Source of the DNA: an uncultured Gammaproteobacteria bacterium
GTDB lineage: Bacteria; Pseudomonadota; Gammaproteobacteria; GCA-002705445; GCA-002716945
Length of the DNA stretch: 7,928 bases
NCBI GenBank assembly: GCA_913043035.1
Contig: CAJWMM010000024.1
Span: forward strand, 1-7,928
Reading direction: 5' to 3'
Shown: positions 1-7,747 of the stretch, piece after piece
Position numbering within the stretch: position 1 is the first letter of the stretch
Layout: each line of letters starts with the position of its first letter
Translations under genes and position numbers: made by a program
Notes under the pieces: generated by a model
Told to the model about the DNA's origin: nothing
Database searches by the model: none
What the model saw: the letters and a program-made list of their open reading frames with translations, nothing else

Positions 1-940
1 TAATGAAGAATATGATTCCAATAAATAGACCTATTACAATCCTTTTACTTGTATTAATACTTCTCATTCTACCAAAAATAAATGGCATGGCTAAGAATAG
101 CATCATCACAGTAGCCATAGGTTTCGTTACTTTATCCCAAAAAATTTTTTCTTGAATGCTTGCATCTAGATTATTACTCTCGAGATATTTTATATTACGT
201 CGAACATCACTTAACCTTAAACTGTAGGGTTTATTAGTTTTGATATTTAGTAATTTAATATCGATAAGATCATCCGAGAGTATTCTTTTAAAACGCTCTT
301 TTGTTACAGGGCTTGATGAGAGATCAATTTTAATAACCTCTGCAAGATTCCATTTTCCTTTAATAAATTTTGCAGACTGTATATACCTTACAGTAGAAAG
401 TTGATTATTATCATCATATGTATAAACACTTACTCCTCTTAAAATATTATTAGGGTATATCTCTGATATTTTTATAAAGTTGGTATTATTTTTAAACCAT
501 GTTCCATTCTTATTAAAGTATGATTGCTTATTTAAAGCAGTATTTCTCATAGATTCTGCTTTACTACTGAACTTAGGTACAACAGAATCAATGACAATGT
601 AGAAAATGCTTGCAATGAAAAACGTCTGCATAAGTATAATTATAACAATTCTTCTAACAGACAAGCCTGCGGATTGCATTGCAACAAACTCCATATCTGC
701 TGCCATAGCACCAAGTGAGAGTAATGCGCCAATTAGGATAGAATAAGGAAACATTGTTTCCACGCTTCTAGGAACACTCATGATAATGTATTTTAGAATC
801 ATCTTAAAATCATAATTCCCCTCGTTGAGATATTTCATTTCTGATGAAAATGAAAAAAATATTTCTATTGAAACCAAGACTAGTAGGCTTACAAGTAATC
901 CTAATATAAATCTTTTGAGTAAATAAATATTAAGTATCAT
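1..940 (-). CDS. lptG: LptG, LPS export ABC transporter permease (3' end outside window)
   Basis: LptG is an inner-membrane permease that with LptF and the LptB ATPase dimer (LptB2FG) extracts lipopolysaccharide from the inner membrane and passes it to LptC and the periplasmic bridge. I translated the reverse strand by hand: 313 codons are open from the ATG to the window edge, without a stop, beginning MILNIYLLKR. Family features are a first membrane segment around residues 10-30, a second around 50-80, the cytoplasmic coupling-helix region that contacts LptB (ADMEFVAMQSAGLS, about 81-94), a polar periplasmic beta-jellyroll section of about 140 residues, then a further hydrophobic segment (KPMATVMMLFLAMPF). 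The reading ends inside the next one (GLFIGIIFFI). Family members are about 360 residues, so roughly 45-50 C-terminal residues lie beyond the left edge. The ATG overlaps the lptF stop by one base (TAATG), implying translational coupling. This is truncation by the window, not a pseudogene. Confidence 0.93.
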   Translation of the reverse strand, partial: MILNIYLLKRFILGLLVSLLVLVSIEIFFSFSSEMKYLNEGNYDFKMILKYIIMSVPRSVETMFPYSILIGALLSLGAMAADMEFVAMQSAGLSVRRIVIIILMQTFFIASIFYIVIDSVVPKFSSKAESMRNTALNKQSYFNKNGTWFKNNTNFIKISEIYPNNILRGVSVYTYDDNNQLSTVRYIQSAKFIKGKWNLAEVIKIDLSSSPVTKERFKRILSDDLIDIKLLNIKTNKPYSLRLSDVRRNIKYLESNNLDASIQEKIFWDKVTKPMATVMMLFLAMPFIFGRMRSINTSKRIVIGLFIGIIFFI

Positions 941-2010
941 TATGTTCTACTCGGAATAGTGTTCATATCATTTTTATATATGAATATGACCAGAAATAAC
1001 ATCAATAAGTGTATCCACCATATACCAAATAATGAGGGTGTAGCCTCCAATAAGTAAAGCTTCTCTATAACTGACATAACAATAAGATATGAAAAGTAAA
1101 TTAAAGACCCTAGAAAAACCTTAGCGTATTTACCTTTTCTTGGAGAAGAATAGCTTACTGGGAATGCTATGAAACCCAGCAATATTGTTGCAACAGGTAA
1201 CAATAATCTCGATTGAAGTTCGGCGCTTGATTCTTTTCCATCTATACTTAATAAAGATAGTGTGCTAATTGCATCATATTTAGTGTTTATAAATTCAGGT
1301 AATTCTTGACCTAATTGTAGACCATGTTCTCTGTATTTAGTTTTTCTAGTTGTTGTATAATTAGGTGGTATAATTTCACTAATTACGCCATCCTGTAACA
1401 GAATGTATTTTCTATTATTTTCGTCTACGGTATACTTTGCAGTAGATGAATTTTCAATTGCATTTGCTTTGCTGCCGGATGTACTAAAGAAGATTTTTTC
1501 TAAAATATTATTATTTATATTTTCAACAAAAAAAGTTGCATTGCCACTTTGCGATGAAGTGAATCTTCCAGGATTAATTTCTTCGATTCGTTCTTCATTA
1601 TTTAATTTATGTTCCATCTGATATCTATATTGTGTTGCTGAAGGTGTGATGTAGAGGGAAAATAGCCCAACAACAAAAGCGGCTGGCAGTATTATGCGTG
1701 CTATAATTTTAGTAATATCATAAACTGATATTCCCGAAGAATTAATTACGGCCATCTCATTTTCGCTGTAGAATTTGCCAAAAGAGAGGATAATGCCTAG
1801 AAAAAGGCTTATAGGTATCAAGTAGATTGAATATTGTGTAATCTTTATCATTATCAGAGGAAAAAGTAGATAAGTAGGAAAATTACCTATAGAGCTCTCT
1901 TCAATGAGTCTAAGCATAGTATTAGCTGTTAATATTACAAGGAAAACTGCCAATACTGTAATGGAAGTTTTTGTAATTTCTTTAATAAGGTATTTTTCAA
2001 GAATTTTCAT
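940..2010 (-). CDS. lptF: LptF, LPS export ABC transporter permease
   Basis: LptF is the partner permease of LptG in the inner-membrane LptB2FG lipopolysaccharide extractor. The 356-residue product matches the usual family length and the YjgP/YjgQ layout: membrane segments near residues 12-32, 55-77 and 102-122, a polar periplasmic jellyroll domain from about 125 to 260, and three more membrane segments near 267-285, 297-316 and 327-345. The coupling-helix region facing LptB is the SENEMAVINSSGIS segment (82-95). LptF and LptG are homologues; position first in the leftward pair, beside pepA, favours LptF, as in E. coli. The start is well fixed: an in-frame TAA lies two codons upstream of the ATG, and no other upstream start exists. 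There is no Shine-Dalgarno sequence before it, and the likely promoter leaves only about 8 nt of leader. The 3' end shares one base with lptG. Confidence 0.95.
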   Translation of the reverse strand: MKILEKYLIKEITKTSITVLAVFLVILTANTMLRLIEESSIGNFPTYLLFPLIMIKITQYSIYLIPISLFLGIILSFGKFYSENEMAVINSSGISVYDITKIIARIILPAAFVVGLFSLYITPSATQYRYQMEHKLNNEERIEEINPGRFTSSQSGNATFFVENINNNILEKIFFSTSGSKANAIENSSTAKYTVDENNRKYILLQDGVISEIIPPNYTTTRKTKYREHGLQLGQELPEFINTKYDAISTLSLLSIDGKESSAELQSRLLLPVATILLGFIAFPVSYSSPRKGKYAKVFLGSLIYFSYLIVMSVIEKLYLLEATPSLFGIWWIHLLMLFLVIFIYKNDMNTIPSRT

Positions 2011-2024
2011 TTTTTATGTATCTA

Positions 2025-2053
2025 ATTTTAACAAGTTTTAAAAAAAATGTTAA
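2025..2053 (-). promoter_or_regulatory. Putative sigma70-type promoter of lptF-lptG
   Basis: On the minus strand TTAACA (2053-2048, 5 of 6 to TTGACA) and TAAAAT (2030-2025, 5 of 6 to TATAAT) are separated by exactly 17 nt, which include a run of eight T. Transcription would start near 2018, about 8 nt before the lptF ATG, which fits the absence of a ribosome binding site. The element is read directly; its activity is inferred. Confidence 0.6.
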
Positions 2054-2066
2054 TCTAGTGTATGTT
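2038..2066 (+). promoter_or_regulatory. Weak candidate promoter of the pepA-holC-valS operon
   Basis: TTAAAA (2038-2043) and TATGTT (2061-2066) have a 17-nt spacer, but each matches consensus at only 4 of 6 positions, so this is a tentative call. It would start transcription near 2073 and leave room for the pepA Shine-Dalgarno sequence. It overlaps the opposing lptF promoter elements, so the two directions may compete. The better-looking GATAAT at 2077-2082 lacks a recognisable -35 and lies too close to the ribosome binding site. Confidence 0.25.
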
Positions 2067-2083
2067 TTAAATTAAAGATAATT

Positions 2084-2090
2084 AGGAAGG
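2084..2090 (+). promoter_or_regulatory. Ribosome binding site of pepA
   Basis: AGGAAGG ends three bases before the ATG at 2094. It is the strongest Shine-Dalgarno-like sequence in front of any gene in the window and fixes the pepA start. It contrasts with lptF and holC, which have none that I can see. Confidence 0.7.
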
Positions 2091-2093
2091 AAA

Positions 2094-3557
2094 ATGAAGT
2101 ATAAATATTCAAACGATCAAAAAAGCCTAAATAAATGTGATGTTCATCTCATTGGCGTGTTTACGGATAAAAAATTAAGCTGTATTGAGGGCGTCTTCTC
2201 TAGAGAGATACTTGATAATATTAAGAGAATTATTAAAACCTGTAATTTTACAGGGAAAAATGGTGATCATAGAACAATAGATGACTTTCAGATAAAAAAA
2301 CAGATACTTCTTTTCGGTTTAGGAGAAAAGAAAAAATATGGCCCTTTAGTTATTAAAAAGACCATTTTACAAATATTTAAAAAGCTTATTCAAACTAATT
2401 TATCATCAGTATCAATTAATGTTGATAACCTAATATCTAGTGGCAATAATGAAGTAACTCTTGAAATGATAATATCAAGTATAGAGAACTCAAAGTATAC
2501 GTATAAATTTAAAGATGAAAAAAATCAATTAAAAATAAAGACCGTATCAATCTTGTCAAAAAAGAAGATTTCCTCTAAAAGATTTAGTGAGATACTAAAA
2601 TCATCTCTAGCTATTTCTAGCGGCATAAGTCTAGCTAAAGAGCTTGGGAACACACCTCCAAATATTTGTACCCCTACTTTTCTAGCTAGCTCTATTAAAA
2701 AATTAAAATCAAAATATAAGTCTCTAAAAGTTAAAATTATTGATGAACCAGAGATGAAACGTCTTGGAATGGGTGCATTTCTATCAGTCTCGAAAGGTAG
2801 TAAACAACCAGGTAAAATAGTAATAATGGAACACATGCCTATCAAATCACAGGAACCAATAGTTATAGTCGGAAAAGGTATTACTTTTGATACAGGAGGT
2901 ATCTCTCTTAAACCTTCGCCGAATATGGATGAAATGAAATATGACATGTCAGGTGCTGGCAGTGTCATTGGCGTAATGAAAGCTTGTGTTGAAATGAATT
3001 TGAAAAAAAATGTTGTTGGTGTGATTACTTCTGCAGAGAATATGCCTGGAAGTCAAGCAAGTAGACCTGGAGATGTGGTTCAAACAATGTCTGGACTTAA
3101 AGTGGAGATTTTAAATACTGATGCTGAAGGTAGATTAGTATTATGTGATGCAATTACTTATGCAAAAAAATATAAACCAAAATATCTTATTGATGTAGCA
3201 ACACTCACTGGTGCGTGTCTAGTTGGGCTAGGGAAATATCCGAGTGGCTTATTTTCCAATAATCAAACTCTAGCAAATAAAATAAAATCATCTGGTGATA
3301 AGACTGGTGATAGAGTGTGGCAACTACCTCTCTACGATGATTATTTCGATGAATTAAAAACAAATTTCGCAGATATACAAAATATCGGCGGACGATATGG
3401 TGGAGCAATAACTGCTGCAGCATTTCTAGCTAAATTTACTCAGGATATAAAATGGGCTCATCTTGATATAGCTGGGACTGCATGGGAGGTAGGGCCTGGT
3501 AAGGGCTCAACTGGTAGACCGGTTGATCTTTTGATTGATTTTATAAGATCAAATTAA
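2094..3557 (+). CDS. pepA: Leucyl aminopeptidase PepA (peptidase family M17)
   Basis: This is a cytosolic two-metal aminopeptidase that removes N-terminal residues, preferring leucine, during peptide turnover; family members form hexamers. The 487 residues (E. coli PepA has 503) comprise a variable N-terminal domain (about 1-160) and a catalytic C-terminal domain. The metal ligands can all be placed: Lys261 and Asp266 in GKGITFDTGG, Asp284 in KYDMSGAG, and Asp343 and Glu345 in the family signature NTDAEGRL. The catalytic residues are Lys273 (SLKPS) and Arg347. All sit at a constant offset of nine from the E. coli numbering, so the active site is complete. E. coli PepA also binds DNA in Xer recombination at plasmid cer sites and in carAB control; whether this lysine-rich N-terminal domain does so cannot be read from the sequence. 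It is the first gene of the operon; holC starts two bases after its stop. Confidence 0.96.
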   Translation: MKYKYSNDQKSLNKCDVHLIGVFTDKKLSCIEGVFSREILDNIKRIIKTCNFTGKNGDHRTIDDFQIKKQILLFGLGEKKKYGPLVIKKTILQIFKKLIQTNLSSVSINVDNLISSGNNEVTLEMIISSIENSKYTYKFKDEKNQLKIKTVSILSKKKISSKRFSEILKSSLAISSGISLAKELGNTPPNICTPTFLASSIKKLKSKYKSLKVKIIDEPEMKRLGMGAFLSVSKGSKQPGKIVIMEHMPIKSQEPIVIVGKGITFDTGGISLKPSPNMDEMKYDMSGAGSVIGVMKACVEMNLKKNVVGVITSAENMPGSQASRPGDVVQTMSGLKVEILNTDAEGRLVLCDAITYAKKYKPKYLIDVATLTGACLVGLGKYPSGLFSNNQTLANKIKSSGDKTGDRVWQLPLYDDYFDELKTNFADIQNIGGRYGGAITAAAFLAKFTQDIKWAHLDIAGTAWEVGPGKGSTGRPVDLLIDFIRSN

Positions 3558-3559
3558 CA

Positions 3560-3994
3560 TTGAGTAGTAGAATTCATTTTTATAATATCCAAGATGCATC
3601 CAATAGTATCAAATCTATTTGTAAAATTATCAATAAGTATTACAAGGAAGGTTATAAAGTTGCTGTTATATCAGATAATGATGACATTATTGTTTCACTT
3701 GACAAGGATTTATGGACCTTTGAGCAAATTAGCTTTGTGCCTCATTGCACAATCAATAATCTTGAACCTGATTGTAATGTAATTCTCATAAGTAAGAATC
3801 ATGTGGACGAAAAAACTTATTTACGTGATTTTGATGTTATTATGAACTTATCCGATGATTTATGTGATTTTAAATACGAAAATAAAATTTATCTAGAGAT
3901 TGTTACCTCAAATGATAAACAGAAAGAAAGAGCTAGAGAAAAATATAAATACTACAAAGATCTTCAAATAAAATTAGATTACGAGAGTATATAA
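3560..3994 (+). CDS. holC: DNA polymerase III chi subunit HolC
   Basis: Chi joins the clamp-loader complex of DNA polymerase III (through psi, HolD) to single-strand binding protein on the lagging strand. The product is 144 residues (E. coli 147). Identification rests on position between pepA and valS plus two conserved blocks: LDKDLWTFEQISFVPH (47-62), matching the LDxxLW...SFVPH segment of E. coli chi, and AREKYKYYK near the C terminus. Lys122, Arg126 and Tyr129 align with E. coli Lys124, Arg128 and Tyr131, known for binding the SSB C-terminal tail, so that contact appears retained. The start must be TTG: it lies two bases after the pepA stop, gives an N terminus (MSSRIHFYNI) that aligns with the E. 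coli one, and the adjacent ATT frame stops at once. I see no clear Shine-Dalgarno sequence, so translation is probably coupled to pepA. The stop overlaps the valS ATG by one base. Confidence 0.92.
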   Translation: MSSRIHFYNIQDASNSIKSICKIINKYYKEGYKVAVISDNDDIIVSLDKDLWTFEQISFVPHCTINNLEPDCNVILISKNHVDEKTYLRDFDVIMNLSDDLCDFKYENKIYLEIVTSNDKQKERAREKYKYYKDLQIKLDYESI

Positions 3995-6732
3995 TGGATG
4001 TAAAATATTCGCCGAAAGATATAGAGAATAAAATTTACGAGAAATGGTTGAATAATAACTGTTTTTCTCCGAAAGATTTAAAATCAAATTACTCTATTGT
4101 CCTTCCACCTCCAAATGTTACAGGTACTTTACACATGGGGCATGCATTTCAACATACTATTATAGATATTCTTATACGATATAACAGAATGCTCGGGAAA
4201 AGTGTTTTATGGCAACCTGGGACAGATCATGCGGGAATAGCTACGCAACTTGTAGTAGAGAATAATCTTGCTAAAGAGAATATAACGAGAAATGATATTG
4301 GTAGGGATAAGCTAGTTGAAGAGATTTGGAAATGGAAGGAAGAGTCAGGTAATACAATTATTCAACAAACCAAACGACTTGGTTCTTCAGCAGATTGGTC
4401 TAGAAATAGATTCACAATGGATGAGGGTTTAAGTAAAGCTGTGAGGAAAGTTTTTATAGATTTATATGAAGAAAAACTCATATATAAGGGGACAAGATTA
4501 ATAAATTGGGACATTAAACTTCAAACAGCTATCTCGGATTTAGAGGTTGCTAACGAAGAAAGAGATGGATATTTATACTATCTACAATATAAAATCAAGA
4601 ATACGGACAAACATGTAGTGGTTGCTACTACGAGGCCAGAGACATTATTTGGTGATGTTGCTATTTGCATAAATCCAGATGATGATAGATTTAGTCATCT
4701 TATAAATGAGAAAGCCGTTATACCTCTAATTAATAGGGAAATTCCAATAATAAAAGATGAAACAATAGATATTAAATTTGGTACTGGTTGTGTAAAGATA
4801 ACACCTGGTCATGACTTTAATGATTTTAATTTAGGGAAAAAATATAATCTCGATAGTATAAATATACTCAACAAAGACGGTACTTTTAATAATAATGTTG
4901 ATTTAGAATTTGTTGGAAAAAACATTCATGAATCAAGGGAAAGAATTGTAGACAAATTAAAAAGTCTTGGATTTGTTAAAAAAATTGAAAAATATAAAAC
5001 TACCGTGCCCATAGGAGAGAGGTCTGGTGAAATAATAGAACCTTTAATTACAAGTCAATGGTTTATGAATATGAATGAACTTGCTAAACCAGCTATAGAA
5101 GCGATCGAGAATTCTACAACTAAAATAATTCCAAAAAATTGGGAAAAAATATATTTTAATTGGCTTAATAATATTGAAGACTGGTGTTTAAGTAGACAGA
5201 TCTGGTGGGGGCACAGAATACCAGCTTGGTATGACTCAAATAACAATATTTATGTCGGTGAAGATGAATCTGAAGTTAGGCAAAAATATAGTATCCCAGA
5301 TGATACTATTTTGTCCCAAGATAATGATGTGCTTGACACATGGTTTTCATCTGCCTTATGGCCTTTCTCTACGATGGGCTGGCCAAAAGATACAAATGAG
5401 CTTAATAAATATTATCCTACAAGTGTACTTGTGACAGGATTTGACATTATTTTCTTCTGGGTAGCACGTATGATGATGATGGGTTTGAAGTTTTTAGACA
5501 AAGTACCATTTAAAACAATTTACATTCATGGTCTCGTTAGAGATTCGGAAGGAAAAAAAATGTCAAAATCTATTGGTAATGTTATTGATCCAATTGATAT
5601 TATTGATGGTATTAAATTAGAGGATCTCAAAGAAAAACGTATCACTGGGATGATGCAACCAAAACAACAACAACAGGTTATTAAAAAAACTGAAAAAGAA
5701 TTCCCTGAAGGCATTAAACCATACGGAGCTGATGCTCTTAGATTTTGTTTTTGTGCACTTGCTTCAACTGGTAGAGATATTAATTTTGATTTACAGAGAA
5801 TTGAAGGTTATAGAAACTTCTGTAACAAACTTTGGAATGCATCTAGATTTGTTTTTATTACTACAGATAAACATCAATATGATCAAAAAATAGTTTTTGA
5901 AAAGTTGTCAAATTATGAGAAATATCTCATGATCAATCTTGATAAACTTGTAACCGAATATAAAAAACACTGTACAAATTATCGTTTTGACCTCATGGCA
6001 TCTAGCTTATATTCATTCATATGGAATGAATACTGTGATTGGTTTTTAGAAATATCAAAAAAAACCGAAAATCGTGCACAAACTAATGACCTACTAATAT
6101 ATACACTGCAAATAATACTAAAATTATGCCACCCAATTATTCCCTATATTACAGAAGAAATTTGGCAAGAAATAAAAAACCGGATGTATAATAACGAAGA
6201 GATATTAATGAATTCTAAATTTCCATCTCAGCAAAAAGTGTTTCATGATAATAATCTCATCGAGGAAATAGATATAATGAAAGAAGTTGTAACTAACATT
6301 AGGAAAGTAAGAAGTGATCTTAATATTCATCCACAGACTCTTCTAAATATAATCATATCTTGTGAAGATCAGTTATTTCAGAATAAAATATCAAGAAATA
6401 GTACTCTCATTGAAAAATTAGCTAAAACTAATCCAATTGAATTTAAATCAGATCAACCAAAAGTTAATGACTACATTACAGTCACGCTAAAAAATACTAA
6501 AATATATCTATACAGCACACAAGGTATCAATGTTAAATCAGAATCTAATAGGCTTATGAAAAAATTGAAAACTTTGGATGACATTCTCTATAAAATTGAT
6601 ACAAAATTAGAGAATAAGAACTTTATTGAAAAAGCTCCATCAGAAATTATTAAAGAGAATACACTAAAAAAAGAAAATATAGAAAATGAGATTAAGATTT
6701 TAAAAGAATTGTTAACAAAATTATCTAATTAA
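3994..6732 (+). CDS. valS: Valyl-tRNA synthetase
   Basis: This cytosolic class Ia synthetase charges tRNA-Val and hydrolyses mischarged Thr-tRNA-Val. It has 912 residues (E. coli 951). In order: PPPNVTG and the HIGH-type motif HMGH (38-50); GTDHAGIATQ (76-85); the CP1 editing domain with TTRPET (212-217) and the GTGCVKITPGHDFND block ending at Asp277; the catalytic-fold segments WCLSRQIWWGHRIPAWY and DVLDTWFSSALWPFS; KMSKS (522-526); GRDINFD and YRNFCNKLWNASRFV leading into the helical anticodon-binding domain; and a lysine/glutamate-rich C-terminal coiled-coil arm (about 845-912) that contacts tRNA. The segment after KMSKS (EKRITGMMQP...) follows the E. coli enzyme closely, supporting a gammaproteobacterial origin. 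The start shares one base with the holC stop (TAATG) and has GAGAG six bases upstream. No T-box or other leader precedes it. The last 12 bp overlap the 3' end of the opposing MerR gene, and I see no terminator between them. Confidence 0.98.
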   Translation: MDVKYSPKDIENKIYEKWLNNNCFSPKDLKSNYSIVLPPPNVTGTLHMGHAFQHTIIDILIRYNRMLGKSVLWQPGTDHAGIATQLVVENNLAKENITRNDIGRDKLVEEIWKWKEESGNTIIQQTKRLGSSADWSRNRFTMDEGLSKAVRKVFIDLYEEKLIYKGTRLINWDIKLQTAISDLEVANEERDGYLYYLQYKIKNTDKHVVVATTRPETLFGDVAICINPDDDRFSHLINEKAVIPLINREIPIIKDETIDIKFGTGCVKITPGHDFNDFNLGKKYNLDSINILNKDGTFNNNVDLEFVGKNIHESRERIVDKLKSLGFVKKIEKYKTTVPIGERSGEIIEPLITSQWFMNMNELAKPAIEAIENSTTKIIPKNWEKIYFNWLNNIEDWCLSRQIWWGHRIPAWYDSNNNIYVGEDESEVRQKYSIPDDTILSQDNDVLDTWFSSALWPFSTMGWPKDTNELNKYYPTSVLVTGFDIIFFWVARMMMMGLKFLDKVPFKTIYIHGLVRDSEGKKMSKSIGNVIDPIDIIDGIKLEDLKEKRITGMMQPKQQQQVIKKTEKEFPEGIKPYGADALRFCFCALASTGRDINFDLQRIEGYRNFCNKLWNASRFVFITTDKHQYDQKIVFEKLSNYEKYLMINLDKLVTEYKKHCTNYRFDLMASSLYSFIWNEYCDWFLEISKKTENRAQTNDLLIYTLQIILKLCHPIIPYITEEIWQEIKNRMYNNEEILMNSKFPSQQKVFHDNNLIEEIDIMKEVVTNIRKVRSDLNIHPQTLLNIIISCEDQLFQNKISRNSTLIEKLAKTNPIEFKSDQPKVNDYITVTLKNTKIYLYSTQGINVKSESNRLMKKLKTLDDILYKIDTKLENKNFIEKAPSEIIKENTLKKENIENEIKILKELLTKLSN

Positions 6733-7683
6733 CCCATATAGTCTCTCCATCGTAAGTCTAAAAGAACTTAAATCACGTGTAATAATTGCTTTCACATCAT
6801 CAGCAAGCTGTCTATAGTTTGTTACTTCTTTGCCGATTAGAACTATATTATCTTTTTGTTCAGCAGTCTCTTTGATGGTTTTTATTTCGTGTGTTTTACG
6901 TGCTATATCGCGTGGTAGATTTAAGGCAATGACCATAGCTCTTGCTTGTACTTTGTTAGCCATAAAAATAAGTTCATCATGAGGAACACCATTACCTACA
7001 TATGTAACATTCCAGCCTATATTCTGAGCTACTATTATATGCATCATGGTATCAAGGTTCTCATATTCAAATGCTAAAGATCCTATTAACATTCTAGGCC
7101 CATCATCCTTTGCTGACCGTAGAGTAACCGATAAATTAGATAAACAATTTCTTATACAAAGTTTAGCAAATTTTTCTTGGACAAATCGTAGGGATCCTCT
7201 AGCACATTCATCATTAATGTGTGAATGTAAGGGTTTGAGGAACTCTAACATGAAGTCTGTAGTACTAAGCATTGCTACAGCGTTAGACAGCGCAGTTTCT
7301 AAACGACTTGAGTCCATTTCATTAACGGCATTTATCGCCTCATCGAATAGTTCCATAACTGTGCCTGTACTCGGTCTTTTGTATGATTTAGCGGTGTTCG
7401 ACTCATCTCCCATTACTAATTCAAATAAATCGTCATATGAGAGATTAGCTATATCACCAATTCTTCTACCTGCGTTTATTGCCCTTTTCAGTAATGTGAG
7501 TTTCTCAATGTCTGCATCTGTGTATAATCTGCGGTTTGTATCAGTTCTTTCAGAAACAACAGCACCATAACGTCTCTCCCACGCTCTTATCACATCTGAG
7601 CTTATACCAGTTCTCCTTCCAACAACTTGTATCAAATGACGCGGCTTTTTAAATAAACTATCTTTCAATTGTGATACTCTCAC
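6721..7683 (-). CDS. MerR-family regulator with a degenerate cobalamin-binding module (CarA/CarH/LitR type)
   Basis: The 320-residue product has the architecture of B12-dependent light regulators. A MerR helix-turn-helix with wing spans about 15-85 (VVGRRTGISSDVIRAWERRY, then NRRLYTDADIEKL). A helical-bundle domain follows at about 107-190 and a Rossmann-like B12-binding-type domain at about 196-320 (RMLIGSLAFEYENLDTMM, NIGWNVTYVGNGVP, ARAMVIAL). In CarH-type sensors cobalamin is held by a Trp and a Glu-His pair in the bundle and by the histidine of a D/E-x-H-x-x-G motif. By my alignment these are Cys160, Glu170-Lys171 and Glu206-Tyr-Glu-Asn-Leu-Asp211, so all three look altered and B12 binding is doubtful. 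The DNA-binding domain looks intact. The start is GTG (in-frame TGA three codons upstream); a TTG at codon 6, preceded by AGGTGA, is an alternative. G+C seems higher than in valS. Its likely role is repressing or activating divergent promoters upstream, perhaps including its own. Targets are unknown. Confidence 0.85.
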   Translation of the reverse strand: MRVSQLKDSLFKKPRHLIQVVGRRTGISSDVIRAWERRYGAVVSERTDTNRRLYTDADIEKLTLLKRAINAGRRIGDIANLSYDDLFELVMGDESNTAKSYKRPSTGTVMELFDEAINAVNEMDSSRLETALSNAVAMLSTTDFMLEFLKPLHSHINDECARGSLRFVQEKFAKLCIRNCLSNLSVTLRSAKDDGPRMLIGSLAFEYENLDTMMHIIVAQNIGWNVTYVGNGVPHDELIFMANKVQARAMVIALNLPRDIARKTHEIKTIKETAEQKDNIVLIGKEVTNYRQLADDVKAIITRDLSSFRLTMERLYGLIR

Positions 7684-7715
7684 CTTGTTTCACCATTTTT
7701 TCCAACATAACTGTC

Positions 7716-7747
7716 GTTATATTGATAGATTTCCATCATTTTGTCAA
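7716..7747 (-). promoter_or_regulatory. Candidate promoter of the MerR-family gene
   Basis: On the minus strand a perfect TTGACA (7747-7742) is followed after 20 nt by TATAAC (7721-7716, 5 of 6). A 17-nt spacer gives only CAATAT (3 of 6). Overlong 19-20-nt spacers are characteristic of promoters activated by classical MerR proteins, so autoregulation is possible, but CarH-type relatives usually repress normal promoters. The -35 lies inside the repeated TGTC/GACA cluster. Confidence 0.4.

Noticed and set aside
1..940. lptG as a truncated pseudogene
   Set aside because: The frame is open to the very edge and ends inside an expected membrane helix; the window boundary explains the missing end.
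1403..1621. Plus-strand open frame of 72 codons inside lptF
   Set aside because: It is antisense to a well-supported gene, has no ribosome binding site and no recognisable motif; it reads as a shadow frame.
2525..2968. Minus-strand open frame of 147 codons inside pepA
   Set aside because: It lies opposite the conserved catalytic region of pepA and its product has no family features.
3205..3423. Minus-strand open frame of 72 codons inside pepA
   Set aside because: Same situation: antisense to conserved PepA sequence, with a low-complexity product.
3980..3996. T-box or other aminoacylation-sensing leader before valS
   Set aside because: There is no intergenic space: valS starts one base inside the holC stop, and holC codes through the region.
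5470..5481. Four consecutive ATG codons (possible simple-sequence repeat) in valS
   Set aside because: It falls where the E. coli enzyme also has a methionine-rich RMIMM segment, so it reflects a conserved helix and not a phase-variable tract.
7046..7570. Plus-strand open frame of 174 codons opposite the MerR gene
   Set aside because: The minus-strand product has clear MerR and B12-type domain features; the plus-strand product is serine-rich and featureless, as expected of a shadow frame.
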